The position numbers and the translations under genes are program-made. A DNA stretch of 64,000 bases from an uncultured Bacilli bacterium (GTDB taxonomy: Bacteria > Bacillota_I > Bacilli_A > RF39 > UBA660), in the NCBI GenBank assembly GCA_934096715.1, contig CAKOMQ010000001.1, forward strand, positions 54,905 to 118,904, in the 5' to 3' direction. The notes under the pieces are model-generated. The model saw nothing but the letters and a program-made list of their open reading frames with translations. It was not told the DNA's origin and searched no databases. Below are positions 28,320-37,044 of the stretch, piece by piece (position 1 is the stretch's first letter; every line of letters begins with the position of its first letter).

Positions 28320-28994
28320 ATGAGAAGATTATATAAGGTAATATTAATATTATTGATTGGATTCATTTTAACCATAATTATTTATTATTATACAATACCA
28401 AAGAATCTAAATTATCTTGCCTTAGGAGACGGAATAGCTAGTGGAGAAAACGCTTATTTAATAGATGGCAATAGTTATAATGACTATTTTAATGAAGAAC
28501 AATATAAGAAAATAAAAAACTACAATGATGATTTTTCTAAAAAAAATTATAAACTAAAAGAACTTATTGATGATATTAAAAATAATAATCAAATAAAAGG
28601 TAAATATATTGAGCAATTAATTCATAACTCTAATATAATTACAATAGCCATTGGTATGGATGAACTTGCAAAGTTCAGTGTTACAGATAAGTTAGATCAA
28701 GACTATATTAAAGATTTTTTAAATAGTTATGATAATCTTTTATATTTGATAAGAAAGCTAAATGATAAAGAAGTCATAATACTAGGATTATATAGAGCTA
28801 ATAATTTAAAGGAGAGTGACATAATTTTAATTAATTCTCAATTGAAAGACATTGCTAAAAAATATAATTCAAAATACATTAATATTAGTGAACTTCTTAA
28901 AGATAAAAGTTATTTTCTAAAAGATAATTCCTATTACTTTGATTATAATGCTCACTATAAAATCTATCAAATGTTAAAGCACTCTTTAAATTAA
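28320..28994 (+). CDS. SGNH-hydrolase-like membrane protein, nucleophile replaced
   Basis: 224 aa from the ATG at 28320, behind GGGGG. An N-terminal membrane segment (residues 5-24) precedes an SGNH/GDSL-type fold: block I YLALGDG (36-38), a block III-like AIGMDEL and a C-terminal block V-like YNAHYKIYQ with the histidine. The usual block I is GDS; here the serine is glycine and block III lacks the Asn, so it may be inactive or bind only. Its substrate is unknown. Confidence 0.55.
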   Translation: MRRLYKVILILLIGFILTIIIYYYTIPKNLNYLALGDGIASGENAYLIDGNSYNDYFNEEQYKKIKNYNDDFSKKNYKLKELIDDIKNNNQIKGKYIEQLIHNSNIITIAIGMDELAKFSVTDKLDQDYIKDFLNSYDNLLYLIRKLNDKEVIILGLYRANNLKESDIILINSQLKDIAKKYNSKYINISELLKDKSYFLKDNSYYFDYNAHYKIYQMLKHSLN

Positions 28995-29092
28995 TTATCA
29001 AAAACTGGTTGTTTAATTAAAAAAATATGTTATAATACTTAAGAACGAAAGTTTCTATGCAATTTAAATTGTATGGCGAAAGGAGATTTATT

Positions 29093-29296
29093 ATGAAAGC
29101 AAATTTACATCCAGAATTAAAAGATACTAAAGTAACTTGTGCTTGTGGTGCTTCATTTGTAACAAAATCTGTTAAAGATGAAATTAATGTTGAAGTTTGT
29201 AGTGAATGTCATCCATTCTATACAGGAGCTCAAGGAAAAGTTAAAAAGACTGGTAATATTGAAAAGTTTAATAAAAAATACGGACTTAATAAATAA
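29093..29296 (+). CDS. rpmE: 50S ribosomal protein L31, zinc-binding form
   Basis: 67 aa from MKANLHPEL, with GAAAGGAG upstream; earlier in-frame starts lie in the leader. The CxC (VTCACGAS) and CxxC (VCSECHP) cysteines make this the zinc-containing C+ form. The leader 29058-29080 has a possible 7-bp hairpin ATGCAAT/ATTGTAT, which could be part of an L31 autoregulatory leader, though I cannot match it to a known class. Confidence 0.93.
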   Translation: MKANLHPELKDTKVTCACGASFVTKSVKDEINVEVCSECHPFYTGAQGKVKKTGNIEKFNKKYGLNK

Positions 29297-29300
29297 GACT

Positions 29301-29330
29301 AAAGAGCAGATTAATCTTCTGTTCTTTTTT
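29301..29330 (+). terminator. Terminator after rpmE
   Basis: 10-bp stem AAAGAGCAGA/TCTGTTCTTT with one G-T pair, followed by T-rich sequence. Confidence 0.75.
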
Positions 29331-29360
29331 AATTCATGATATAATCAAAATGGTGATACA

Positions 29361-29813
29361 ATGAAGATATATATTGCATGTGACCATAGGGGAGTAGATA
29401 CTTTACCTATAATTATAAATTATTTAGAAGAAACACATAACGATATTGAAAGAATAGGAGTTAATAAAGAAAAGGATGACTATCCGGATTATGCATTTAG
29501 TCTATGTAAAAAAGTAGTTGAAAATAAAGAGTCTCTTGGAGTACTAATATGTGGAAATGGAATTGGTATGTCAATTGCTGCGAATAAAGTTAAAGGCATA
29601 CGTGCTGCAAGAATAGTAAATACAGATGACGCTATTAAATGTAAGTCACATAATGGTTGCAATGTAATATGTATTGGTGCAAACCTAGGTAATGATTTAA
29701 TAATATCTATGATTGAAGCATTTATTAAAACTCCTAATCCATTTGAAGAAAAGCATATAAATAGAATAAATAAAATAATAAATTATGAAAATGGTGAATA
29801 TAATGAATTATAA
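29361..29813 (+). CDS. rpiB: Ribose 5-phosphate isomerase B
   Basis: Interconverts ribose 5-phosphate and ribulose 5-phosphate. 150 aa. Conserved MKIYIACDHRG start, the active-site cysteine in ICGNGIGMSIAANK, and SHNGCNVICIGA. A related LacA/LacB sugar isomerase role is less likely because it stands alone. It overlaps the ywzB-like gene by 11 bp. Confidence 0.9.
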   Translation: MKIYIACDHRGVDTLPIIINYLEETHNDIERIGVNKEKDDYPDYAFSLCKKVVENKESLGVLICGNGIGMSIAANKVKGIRAARIVNTDDAIKCKSHNGCNVICIGANLGNDLIISMIEAFIKTPNPFEEKHINRINKIINYENGEYNEL

Positions 29814-30000
29814 AATATTTTTATATATTATTTTAACATTTTTAAGTATTTTTGGAGTATCCGCGATTAACTATGAAAAATTTATAAAAGCTAACAAAAT
29901 ATGGGAAACAAGGATTCTGTTAATGCTTCTAAGTATGTCACTAGCTTATCTAGTCACAAATTTTATTATTGATTTTACAAATTTAGATAATTTATTTTAA
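29803..30000 (+). CDS. ywzB: DUF1146 membrane protein (YwzB-like)
   Basis: 65 aa from the ATG at 29803, with GGTGAA 4 nt upstream. Two membrane segments flank INYEKFIKANKIWETRILLMLLSMSLAYLV, the DUF1146 signature. In Bacillus ywzB lies near murAA and spoIID; the same neighbours are seen here. Function unknown. Confidence 0.8.
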   Translation: MNYKIFLYIILTFLSIFGVSAINYEKFIKANKIWETRILLMLLSMSLAYLVTNFIIDFTNLDNLF

Positions 30001-30011
30001 AGGAGAATATT

Positions 30012-30896
30012 ATGAACAAGATATTATTATTTTTAGTAGTATTGTTGGGAGTAATTTATATTAATATAAGTAGTACAACTCATGGTACTACTTTTTTTGA
30101 AGATAAAACTATAAAAGTAAAGAAAGATAATAACATTAACTCTCTAAAATTAGAAGAATATATAATTGGTGTAGTAGCGGCTGAAATGCCTGCTTCTTTT
30201 AATATTGAAGCTCTAAAAGCCCAAGCTATCGCTGCAAGGACATATGCAGTATACAAAATGGGTCAAAATAATGATTATGACATAATTGCAAGTGTATCTA
30301 ACCAAGGTTATATAACTAAAGAAGAAATGCGTTCTATTTGGAAAGATAATTATGATTTATATTATACAAAAATTTATAAAGCAGTTACAGATACTAAAGA
30401 TTTAGTAATGAAGTACAATAATCAAGTAATTGAATCTTACTACTTTGCCATGAGTAACGGTTATACTGAAAAATCTAGTCTAGTATTTAATCAAGACAGA
30501 GATTATTTAGATAGTGTTAAAGTAGAGTATGATAATAGTAGTTTAAATAACTTTGAAAAGACTATTACTTTAACTAAAGAAGAATTTTGTACTAAGTTAA
30601 ATTTACCTAGCCAAAATATAGTTATTAACAATATAAATAGATCAACCACTAATCGAGTTATAACTATAACAATAAATAACATTAGTTTTAAAGGAACAGA
30701 AATTAGAAAATTACTTAACTTAAGGTCTACCGATTTTAATATTAATATAAGTAACAATATTATTATTACTACTAGGGGATATGGCCATGGAGTTGGTATG
30801 AGCCAGTATGGCGCTAATGGAATGGCCAATTCTGGTTATACATACGAAGATATTCTCCATTATTATTACAAAAATATTCAAATAGATAAAATATAA
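30012..30896 (+). CDS. spoIID: Stage II sporulation protein D (peptidoglycan lytic transglycosylase)
   Basis: SpoIID cleaves glycan strands between mother cell and forespore to drive engulfment. 294 aa: N-terminal membrane anchor, LEEYIIGVVAAEMPASFNIEALKAQAIAARTY with the catalytic Glu in AAEMP, and the ending GYGHGVGMSQYGANGMA. AAAGGAG precedes the ATG. It is followed by a spoIIQ-like gene as in Bacillus. Confidence 0.95.
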   Translation: MNKILLFLVVLLGVIYINISSTTHGTTFFEDKTIKVKKDNNINSLKLEEYIIGVVAAEMPASFNIEALKAQAIAARTYAVYKMGQNNDYDIIASVSNQGYITKEEMRSIWKDNYDLYYTKIYKAVTDTKDLVMKYNNQVIESYYFAMSNGYTEKSSLVFNQDRDYLDSVKVEYDNSSLNNFEKTITLTKEEFCTKLNLPSQNIVINNINRSTTNRVITITINNISFKGTEIRKLLNLRSTDFNINISNNIIITTRGYGHGVGMSQYGANGMANSGYTYEDILHYYYKNIQIDKI

Positions 30897-30944
30897 AGTA
30901 TATTATTTTTAAATCCGTCAATACTTTTACTAGGACGGTGAAAA

Positions 30945-31574
30945 ATGAAAAAAAGAAAATTAAAAGCTTTCGTATTACCAACAACATATCTTCTTATAAC
31001 AATTACTATATTCCTTGGAATTGTCTTTATGAGTGGTGGAGTTAAAAAAACGGGTGGTTACAACTTCTCAACAGATATAATTAAAGATCCAACTGTTCCA
31101 GTAGTTGAAACAGATGAACAGTCTAATACTACTTTTATTTCTCCAGTGGACACTACGATAGTAAATATAGGTATTAATTTCTATTCAAAAGAAGATGATC
31201 AAACTAGACAAGAAAATAGTTTAATCTACTATGAAAATACCTATCTACCTAATACTGGAATACTTTATACAAGCGATAAAGAATTTGAAATAAAAAGTGT
31301 ATCAAATGGTAAAGTATTAGAAGTTAAAGAAGATGAAATAATGGGCTCTTACGTAGTTATTGAACATAATACTAACTTAAAAACTTATTATTATGGACTA
31401 ACTAATATATTAGTAAAAGCCAATGATGAAGTTACAAGTGGTACTGTAATTGGTAATAGCAAAGAAAATAATATTTCTAAAGGAAACAATTCATTCTTAT
31501 TCGAAGTCAACTATAAGGGTGAAACAATTAATCCGGAAAAACTAATAGATAGTAAAATATCAGATTTTGAATAA
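30945..31574 (+). CDS. spoIIQ: SpoIIQ-like forespore membrane protein (degenerate LytM domain)
   Basis: 209 aa: membrane segment at about 9-31, then an extracytoplasmic LytM/M23 fold. All zinc ligands are lost: the HxGxD motif reads NTGILYT and the HxH motif reads SFLFE. It therefore cannot be a peptidase and should act as a scaffold, as SpoIIQ does in the SpoIIQ-SpoIIIAH channel. The order spoIID-spoIIQ supports this. A short hairpin (CCGTC 30915-30919 with GACGG 30934-30938) covers the ribosome site and might slow translation. Confidence 0.78.
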   Translation: MKKRKLKAFVLPTTYLLITITIFLGIVFMSGGVKKTGGYNFSTDIIKDPTVPVVETDEQSNTTFISPVDTTIVNIGINFYSKEDDQTRQENSLIYYENTYLPNTGILYTSDKEFEIKSVSNGKVLEVKEDEIMGSYVVIEHNTNLKTYYYGLTNILVKANDEVTSGTVIGNSKENNISKGNNSFLFEVNYKGETINPEKLIDSKISDFE

Positions 31575-31580
31575 TTAGTT

Positions 31581-31615
31581 AAAAACTCTACCATTATATA
31601 AGTAGAGTTTTTTTA
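31581..31615 (+). terminator. Terminator after spoIIQ-like gene
   Basis: Strong 11-bp stem AAAAACTCTAC/GTAGAGTTTTT with a T-run. Confidence 0.85.
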
Positions 31616-31626
31616 AGGAGAATACT

Positions 31627-32193
31627 ATGTATAATATATTATATTTAAATGATTATATTAATTATTATAATAAAAAAGAAAATAAACTAATCAAGTTTTT
31701 GCCATATTCTAAAACACTTGAAAAAGGATTAATAATAGATATTAAAAAATTTACTAAAAGTTTTAAAAAAGTTTTAAAGGATAATAATATTAAACAAGGA
31801 TTGTTTAATGATAAAATTATAATAATTACTCCACCAAACTTTAATAATGCTTATAAGTATCTTTACAAAGAAATATTTACCAATCTAAATTATAATATTG
31901 TTGTATTTAAAAGTGAAATCTCATTTTATAATTTATCTAAAAGAAATATAAGCATAAATATTAACAAAGATTATTTTTATATTACTAAAACAATTTTTAA
32001 TAAAACTGAAAGTGAATGCTATAACATAAAAGACCTTGAATTATTATTGAAAGATAAAACTAAGAATTATTATTTATACGGTTTATATAAAAAAGAAATT
32101 ATTGATTTGTTTGAAAAACATAAAATAAATTATTATATTTTTGAAGGAAATGAAAATTTTTTTATTAAAAAGCAAAATTCAGACTTACGATAA
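31627..32193 (+). CDS. Hypothetical protein, 188 aa
   Basis: Not recognised. It is extremely rich in Lys, Asn, Ile and Tyr and has no signal peptide or membrane segment. AAGGAG lies upstream of the ATG. The stretch IIIITPPNFNNAYKYLYKEIFTNLNYNIVVF loosely recalls the actin-like ATPase fold, and in Bacillus the actin homologue mbl follows spoIIQ and spoIIID. No nucleotide-binding motif is seen, so if related it would be a worn relative. This is a weak guess. Confidence 0.5.
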   Translation: MYNILYLNDYINYYNKKENKLIKFLPYSKTLEKGLIIDIKKFTKSFKKVLKDNNIKQGLFNDKIIIITPPNFNNAYKYLYKEIFTNLNYNIVVFKSEISFYNLSKRNISININKDYFYITKTIFNKTESECYNIKDLELLLKDKTKNYYLYGLYKKEIIDLFEKHKINYYIFEGNENFFIKKQNSDLR

Positions 32194-32307
32194 ATACGAA
32201 TTAAATCGATATAATTTAAACATTTTTGTCGAAAAAAGGCGAACTTTTTTTCTTGCAATTATCTTATTAGTTTGATAATCTTAATTTAGAGAAAAGAGGT
32301 GGGAATT

Positions 32308-32520
32308 ATGCATGGCAAGGTAAAATGGTTTAATAACGAAAAGGGTTACGGATTTATTGAATATAATGATTTAGAAGATATATTCGTTCATTATTCAGCA
32401 ATTGTAAAAAATGGTTATAAAACTTTGAATGAAGGCTCATATGTAAATTTTAATCTAGTGGAGACAGCTAAAGGTTTACAAGCAGTTGATGTTATTGAAG
32501 AACAAAAGACTATTTGCTAA
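32308..32520 (+). CDS. csp: Cold-shock domain protein
   Basis: 70-aa single-stranded nucleic-acid chaperone. RNP1-like KGYGFIE and RNP2-like DIFVHYSAI motifs and the KVKWFNNEKG start are intact. ATG at 32308 is 5 nt behind AGAGGTGG; a GTG three codons earlier is possible. The 110-nt gap before it is AT-rich with a short GTCG/CGAA dyad and no firm regulatory element. Confidence 0.92.
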   Translation: MHGKVKWFNNEKGYGFIEYNDLEDIFVHYSAIVKNGYKTLNEGSYVNFNLVETAKGLQAVDVIEEQKTIC

Positions 32521-32531
32521 TAGTTTTTTTT
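32509..32531 (+). terminator. Terminator overlapping the csp stop
   Basis: Stem ACTATT/AATAGT with the loop TGCT and eight T; the stop codon lies within the hairpin. Confidence 0.7.
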
Positions 32532-32569
32532 CTTAAATTGAGTTATAATGATTATAGGAGAGTGATATA

Positions 32570-33100
32570 ATGAAAATTAATATTAGAGGAGATAAACTAG
32601 AAGTAACTAAAGCTATTAATGATTATATAGATGAAAAAATAAATCATTTAAATAAGTATTTTAATGATCCTGATAATATTGAAGCAAAAGTTATTATCAG
32701 AAGTAAAAATAATTTAGACTATATAGAAGTTACTATTCCAGTAAACAAATTAATAATAAGAGCAGAAGAATCTCATAAGGATTTATATGCTGCTACTGAT
32801 TTAGCTTTAGATAAGTTAGAGAGTCAAATTAGAAAAAATAAAAATAAGATTAAAAGCAAATATAAAAATGTTAATAACTTAGAAATGATTCTTGATTTTA
32901 TTGAAGAACCAGAAGAAGATGAAGAAGAAATTGTAAAAAGAAAAAATGTAGAAAATAAACCTATGGATGAAGAAGAAGCTTTACTACAAATGAAACTTTT
33001 AAATCATGATTTCTTTATCTTTAAGAACATCGATGAAGAATGTACATCAGTAATATATAAGAGAAAAGACAATAAATACGGAATTATTAACATAAAATAA
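32570..33100 (+). CDS. hpf: Ribosome hibernation promoting factor, long form
   Basis: Long HPF joins 70S ribosomes into inactive 100S dimers in stationary phase. 176 aa: N-terminal RaiA/YfiA domain (1-100, MKINIRGDKLEVTKAINDYI), acidic linker, and C-terminal dimerisation domain (about 120-176, with MDEEEALLQMKLLNHDFFIF). It precedes secA, the usual Firmicutes order. Confidence 0.95.
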   Translation: MKINIRGDKLEVTKAINDYIDEKINHLNKYFNDPDNIEAKVIIRSKNNLDYIEVTIPVNKLIIRAEESHKDLYAATDLALDKLESQIRKNKNKIKSKYKNVNNLEMILDFIEEPEEDEEEIVKRKNVENKPMDEEEALLQMKLLNHDFFIFKNIDEECTSVIYKRKDNKYGIINIK

Positions 33101-33120
33101 AGGATTTAATTCCTTTTTTT
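33099..33120 (+). terminator. Terminator after hpf
   Basis: Stem AAAGGA/TCCTTT with T-run. Confidence 0.65.
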
Positions 33121-33158
33121 TATTAAAAATGCTATAATAATTATTACGAGGTGTTAAT

Positions 33159-35645
33159 ATGGGAATATTAAGAAAATTAATAGATAGTGAATATAAAGAA
33201 TTAAAAAAGTTTGAAAAATTAGCAGATCAAATAATTGAATTAGATGAAGAAATGTCTAAACTAAAAGATGAAGATTTTAAAATTAAGACTGAAGAGTTTA
33301 AAGAAAGATTAAAATCTGGAGAAGAATTAGATAATTTAATCATCCCGGCATTTGCTCTTGCTCGTGAAGCTGCTTATCGTACAATTGGAGAAAAAGCATA
33401 CTACGTTCAATTACTTGGTGGATTAGCAATTCATTTTGGTAATATAGCAGAAATGAAAACAGGAGAAGGTAAAACATTAACTACTATTTTACCAGCCTAT
33501 CTAAATGCTTTAACTGGAGAAGGTGTGCATGTTGTTACAACAAACGAATACTTATCTTCAAGAAATGCTGAATGGATGAAGCCAGTATATGATTTGTTAG
33601 GTGTTACTGTAGGTGTTAACTTAAGAGAGTTATCTCCACAAGAAAAAAGAAATGCATATAACCAAGATATTCTTTATTCAACTAATAATGAAATAGGCTT
33701 TGACTACCTAAGAGATAACATGGTAGTAAGACGTGAAGATAGAGTTCAAAGACCACTTAATTACTGTATTATAGATGAAGTAGATTCAATTCTTATCGAT
33801 GAAGCAAGAACACCATTAATAATTAGTGGTGGGCAATTAAATTCACGTAAACTATATATAGATGCCGACAGAGCTGTAAAAAAACTAAAAGAAGAAGTAG
33901 ACTATACAATTGATTTAAAAACAAAAAGCGTATCTTTAACAGATGAAGGTAATAAAAAAATGGAACGTGCCTTTAATCTTAACAATCTATACGATTTAAA
34001 TAACACTCAATTAGTTCATTTTATTAACCAATCTTTAAAAGCTAACTATGGTTTTAAAAAAGACGTAGATTATGTCGTAGACAATGATGAAGTAATTATA
34101 GTAGATCAATTTACTGGTAGACTTATGCATGGTAGACAATTCTCTGATGGTTTACATCAAGCAATTGAAGCTAAAGAGGGAGTTACTATAAACGAAGAAA
34201 CTCGTACAGTAGCAACCATCACATTCCAAAATTTATTTAGAATGTATAAAAAGCTTTCTGGTATGACAGGTACTGCTAAAACTGAAGAAGAAGAATTTAG
34301 AAATATCTACAACATGTATGTAATTCAAATACCTACAAACAAACCAGTTATAAGAGAAGACTATGCTGATTTAGTTTATGCAACAAGCAAAGGTAAATAT
34401 GAAGCAATTATAAAATATATTGAAGAAGTACATAAAACTGGAGAACCAATCTTAATTGGTACTATATCAGTTGAAGCTAATGAGTATTTAAGTTCATTAT
34501 TAAAGAAAGCTGGACTTAAACATGAAATATTAAATGCTAAAAACCATGAAAGAGAAGCAGAAATAATTGCTAAAGCTGGTGAAAAGAACGCGATTACATT
34601 AGCAACAAATATGGCAGGTCGTGGTACTGATATTAAATTAGGCGAAGGTGTTAAAGAACTAGGTGGATTATGTGTTATTGGTACAGAAAGACATGAATCA
34701 CGTCGTATTGATAACCAATTACGTGGTCGTGCTGGTCGTCAAGGTGATCCAGGTAAAAGCCAATTCTTTGTATCATTTGAAGATGATTTAATGAAAAGAT
34801 TTGGTACAGACAGAATTAAAAATATGCTTCAAAGTATGGGAATCGATGGTTCACAAGCAATTAGAAGTAAAACTTTAACTAGAAGTATCGAAACTGCTCA
34901 AAAGAAAGTTGAAGGAAATAACTATGATACCCGTAAAACATTACTTGATTATGACAATGTTCTAAATGAACAAAGAGAAATAATCTATGAAAAGAGAAAT
35001 ACAATCTTAGATAAAGAATCAATTCATGACGTTATCTTAGATACATTTAAAAATAGTATTACTAATTTATTAGAAAAACATTTAACTACAAATGATAAAC
35101 TATCAGATAATGATAAAGAAGAAATTCTAGAATTTATCAATACAAATTATATAAAAAGTAAAAATATAACTATGGATGATATTAAAGGTAAAAAAGATAG
35201 TGAAATTAGAGATTATTTATATGATGTAGTTAAGAAAGATTATGAAGATAAAATGATTGAAACTCCAGTCATGAACGAATTTGAAAAAGCAATATCTTTA
35301 AGAATAATAGATTCAAACTGGGTTGAACATATGAATCAAATGGAACATTTAAAGGAAGGTATCGGCTTACGTGGTTATGGTCAAACTAATCCAATTCAAT
35401 CTTATACATTAGAAGGATTTGATATGTTTGAAAATATGCTTGATAACGTTGAAGATAGTATATGTCAATTTCTTTTAAGAGCTGAAGTAAGACAAAATAC
35501 TGAAAGAGTTCAAACTTTAAAGGGAAACGCTAATGATGGTAAAGAAAAAGTTAAAGCTAAACCTAAGAAATCAGACAAAGTCGGTCGTAATCAAAAGTGC
35601 CCTTGCGGTTCCGGACTCAAGTATAAACAATGCTGTGGGAAGTAG
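33159..35645 (+). CDS. secA: Protein translocase ATPase SecA
   Basis: Motor of the Sec export channel. 828 aa. Walker A MKTGEGKT, DEVD in the Walker B region (CIIDEVDSILIDEARTPL), the helicase motif GRGTDIKLG and QLRGRAGRQGDPG are intact. The C-terminal zinc finger CPCGSGLKYKQCC is present. GAGGTG precedes the start. In Bacillus prfB follows directly; here about 6 kb of other DNA lies between. Confidence 0.98.
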   Translation: MGILRKLIDSEYKELKKFEKLADQIIELDEEMSKLKDEDFKIKTEEFKERLKSGEELDNLIIPAFALAREAAYRTIGEKAYYVQLLGGLAIHFGNIAEMKTGEGKTLTTILPAYLNALTGEGVHVVTTNEYLSSRNAEWMKPVYDLLGVTVGVNLRELSPQEKRNAYNQDILYSTNNEIGFDYLRDNMVVRREDRVQRPLNYCIIDEVDSILIDEARTPLIISGGQLNSRKLYIDADRAVKKLKEEVDYTIDLKTKSVSLTDEGNKKMERAFNLNNLYDLNNTQLVHFINQSLKANYGFKKDVDYVVDNDEVIIVDQFTGRLMHGRQFSDGLHQAIEAKEGVTINEETRTVATITFQNLFRMYKKLSGMTGTAKTEEEEFRNIYNMYVIQIPTNKPVIREDYADLVYATSKGKYEAIIKYIEEVHKTGEPILIGTISVEANEYLSSLLKKAGLKHEILNAKNHEREAEIIAKAGEKNAITLATNMAGRGTDIKLGEGVKELGGLCVIGTERHESRRIDNQLRGRAGRQGDPGKSQFFVSFEDDLMKRFGTDRIKNMLQSMGIDGSQAIRSKTLTRSIETAQKKVEGNNYDTRKTLLDYDNVLNEQREIIYEKRNTILDKESIHDVILDTFKNSITNLLEKHLTTNDKLSDNDKEEILEFINTNYIKSKNITMDDIKGKKDSEIRDYLYDVVKKDYEDKMIETPVMNEFEKAISLRIIDSNWVEHMNQMEHLKEGIGLRGYGQTNPIQSYTLEGFDMFENMLDNVEDSICQFLLRAEVRQNTERVQTLKGNANDGKEKVKAKPKKSDKVGRNQKCPCGSGLKYKQCCGK

Positions 35646-36028
35646 CATAAGCAAGTAAATATTTAAGTTAAATGGAAAGTTAGATAGGTCAAGTTTATAA
35701 CTTGTCCATAGAATAATAAGGTGTGAACAAAAAATAATTTGTTGACATCTTTTTTAATGACTATGTCGAAATTTAAATCAATCAATTATTAATGGATAGG
35801 AGACAAAAGATGAATAATGAATAATGAATTAATAAATAATATACTATTAAAAATATTTATTGTTAATTTTATTATATTCAATTTATTATATTCAAGAATT
35901 CCAATTTTATTTTAGAATAAATACTTAAATTTATTTGAATTCGAGTAATTTGATTGTTTAGTAATGTGAAAAATAGTATAATAACTATTATAAATTAACT
36001 AAAGGTATTTTGAAAAGGAGGAGTAATA
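35646..36028 (+). other. Gene-free left edge of the accessory segment
   Basis: 383 bases with no credible gene. Visible are an imperfect hairpin GGTCAAGTT/AACTTGTCC (about 35,684-35,704), a TTGACA at 35,748 without a matching -10 box, and low-complexity AT-rich sequence. A GGAGG ribosome site stands near 36,017 just before the RhuM-like fragment. No inverted terminal repeats or integration-site duplication were seen. Confidence 0.5.
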
Positions 36029-36124
36029 TTAGAAAACGAAAATGTGTGGCTAAATGCAGAAGCACTAGCAACACTATTTGAGGTTAAAAGACCTGCAATA
36101 ACAAAGCAAATTGAAAATAAATAA
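36029..36124 (+). pseudogene. Remnant of a RhuM-like DNA-binding protein
   Basis: A 31-codon frame ending in TAA encodes LENENVWLNAEALATLFEVK and then RPAITKQIENK. It resembles the N-terminal helix-turn-helix of RhuM-family proteins (VWLTQ-x-MAELFGV-x-x-x-IS-x-H-x-x-N), which often travel with restriction systems. It has a good AAGGAGG site but no start codon, and the rest of the protein is missing. It marks an accessory gene lost by decay. Confidence 0.5.
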
Positions 36125-36214
36125 ATTGCACATTGGATAAAAAAGCAAAAATTGATATAATAAAATTGTATAAAAATATGAAATCAAAGAGATAAAAAAT
36201 TAAGGAGACATATT

Positions 36215-37021
36215 ATGATAATTGATAATAAGCTTTTAGAAAATGATATTATTAAATCTTTTATGAAAAAATATAAAATCCCAAAAGAAATAAATATTAA
36301 AATCATAATTACTGATGATATGGAAAAAGAGTATAAGCATCAATTGAATAAATTTAATAAAAGGTTTGATTACATTAGTCCGATTGATTATAATGGGATT
36401 ACTTGTGTCCCAAATAGTATTGATGAAGAAACTATAATTTTAATAAATTATGATGGAGTTAAAGATATAAAGTCTAATAATGCTGAAGTAATTTGTACAA
36501 TTTTTCATGAATTGATCCATGCAAAGGATTATTATTTTTATTATAAAAATTATTGCAACGGATTATATGTTTCTTCAAAGAATAGAGATAGTCAATATGG
36601 ATTTATGAATTGGTCAGAATTTAATGCTAAAAAAATATCTTATTTTGAGTATTGTAAATTATTGCATGGCACAAATCTTTATAAAGATGAAGAATTAGAA
36701 AATATAAAGAAAAATGAGTTACCAATTAAAAACAAAGAACTAGTAGATATTTTAAATAATGAAGGTTCAGATATGGAATATATTATATATAATTTAATGT
36801 TTTATTTAGGACGTTATTCTATATGGGAAGAATTGTTTTTTGAAGAATTTAATAATGGTAATAAATTTCCAGAAGAACTAAATATGTATAAACCAGTAGT
36901 AGATGAATTATATAGATCTTTAAAAAATAATTCTGGTAAAATAGAAGACTATATAGAAATCAAAAAATTAATAAATTGTTTTAAAGGGGAATGGGTAAAC
37001 ATAATGTCTAATAGAAGTTAA
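36215..37021 (+). CDS. HExxH zinc metallopeptidase-like protein
   Basis: 268 aa, not matched to a named protein. The motif TIFHELIHAKDY gives two histidine ligands and the catalytic glutamate; about 60 residues later WSEFNAKKISYFEY could give the third ligand, as in IrrE/ImmA-type or phage-borne peptidases. No signal peptide or membrane segment is seen, so it should be cytoplasmic. AAGGAGA precedes the ATG. It stands between the RhuM remnant and an MccF-like gene. Confidence 0.6.
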   Translation: MIIDNKLLENDIIKSFMKKYKIPKEINIKIIITDDMEKEYKHQLNKFNKRFDYISPIDYNGITCVPNSIDEETIILINYDGVKDIKSNNAEVICTIFHELIHAKDYYFYYKNYCNGLYVSSKNRDSQYGFMNWSEFNAKKISYFEYCKLLHGTNLYKDEELENIKKNELPIKNKELVDILNNEGSDMEYIIYNLMFYLGRYSIWEELFFEEFNNGNKFPEELNMYKPVVDELYRSLKNNSGKIEDYIEIKKLINCFKGEWVNIMSNRS

Positions 37022-37044
37022 AATAAATTCAGGAGTTGATAATA

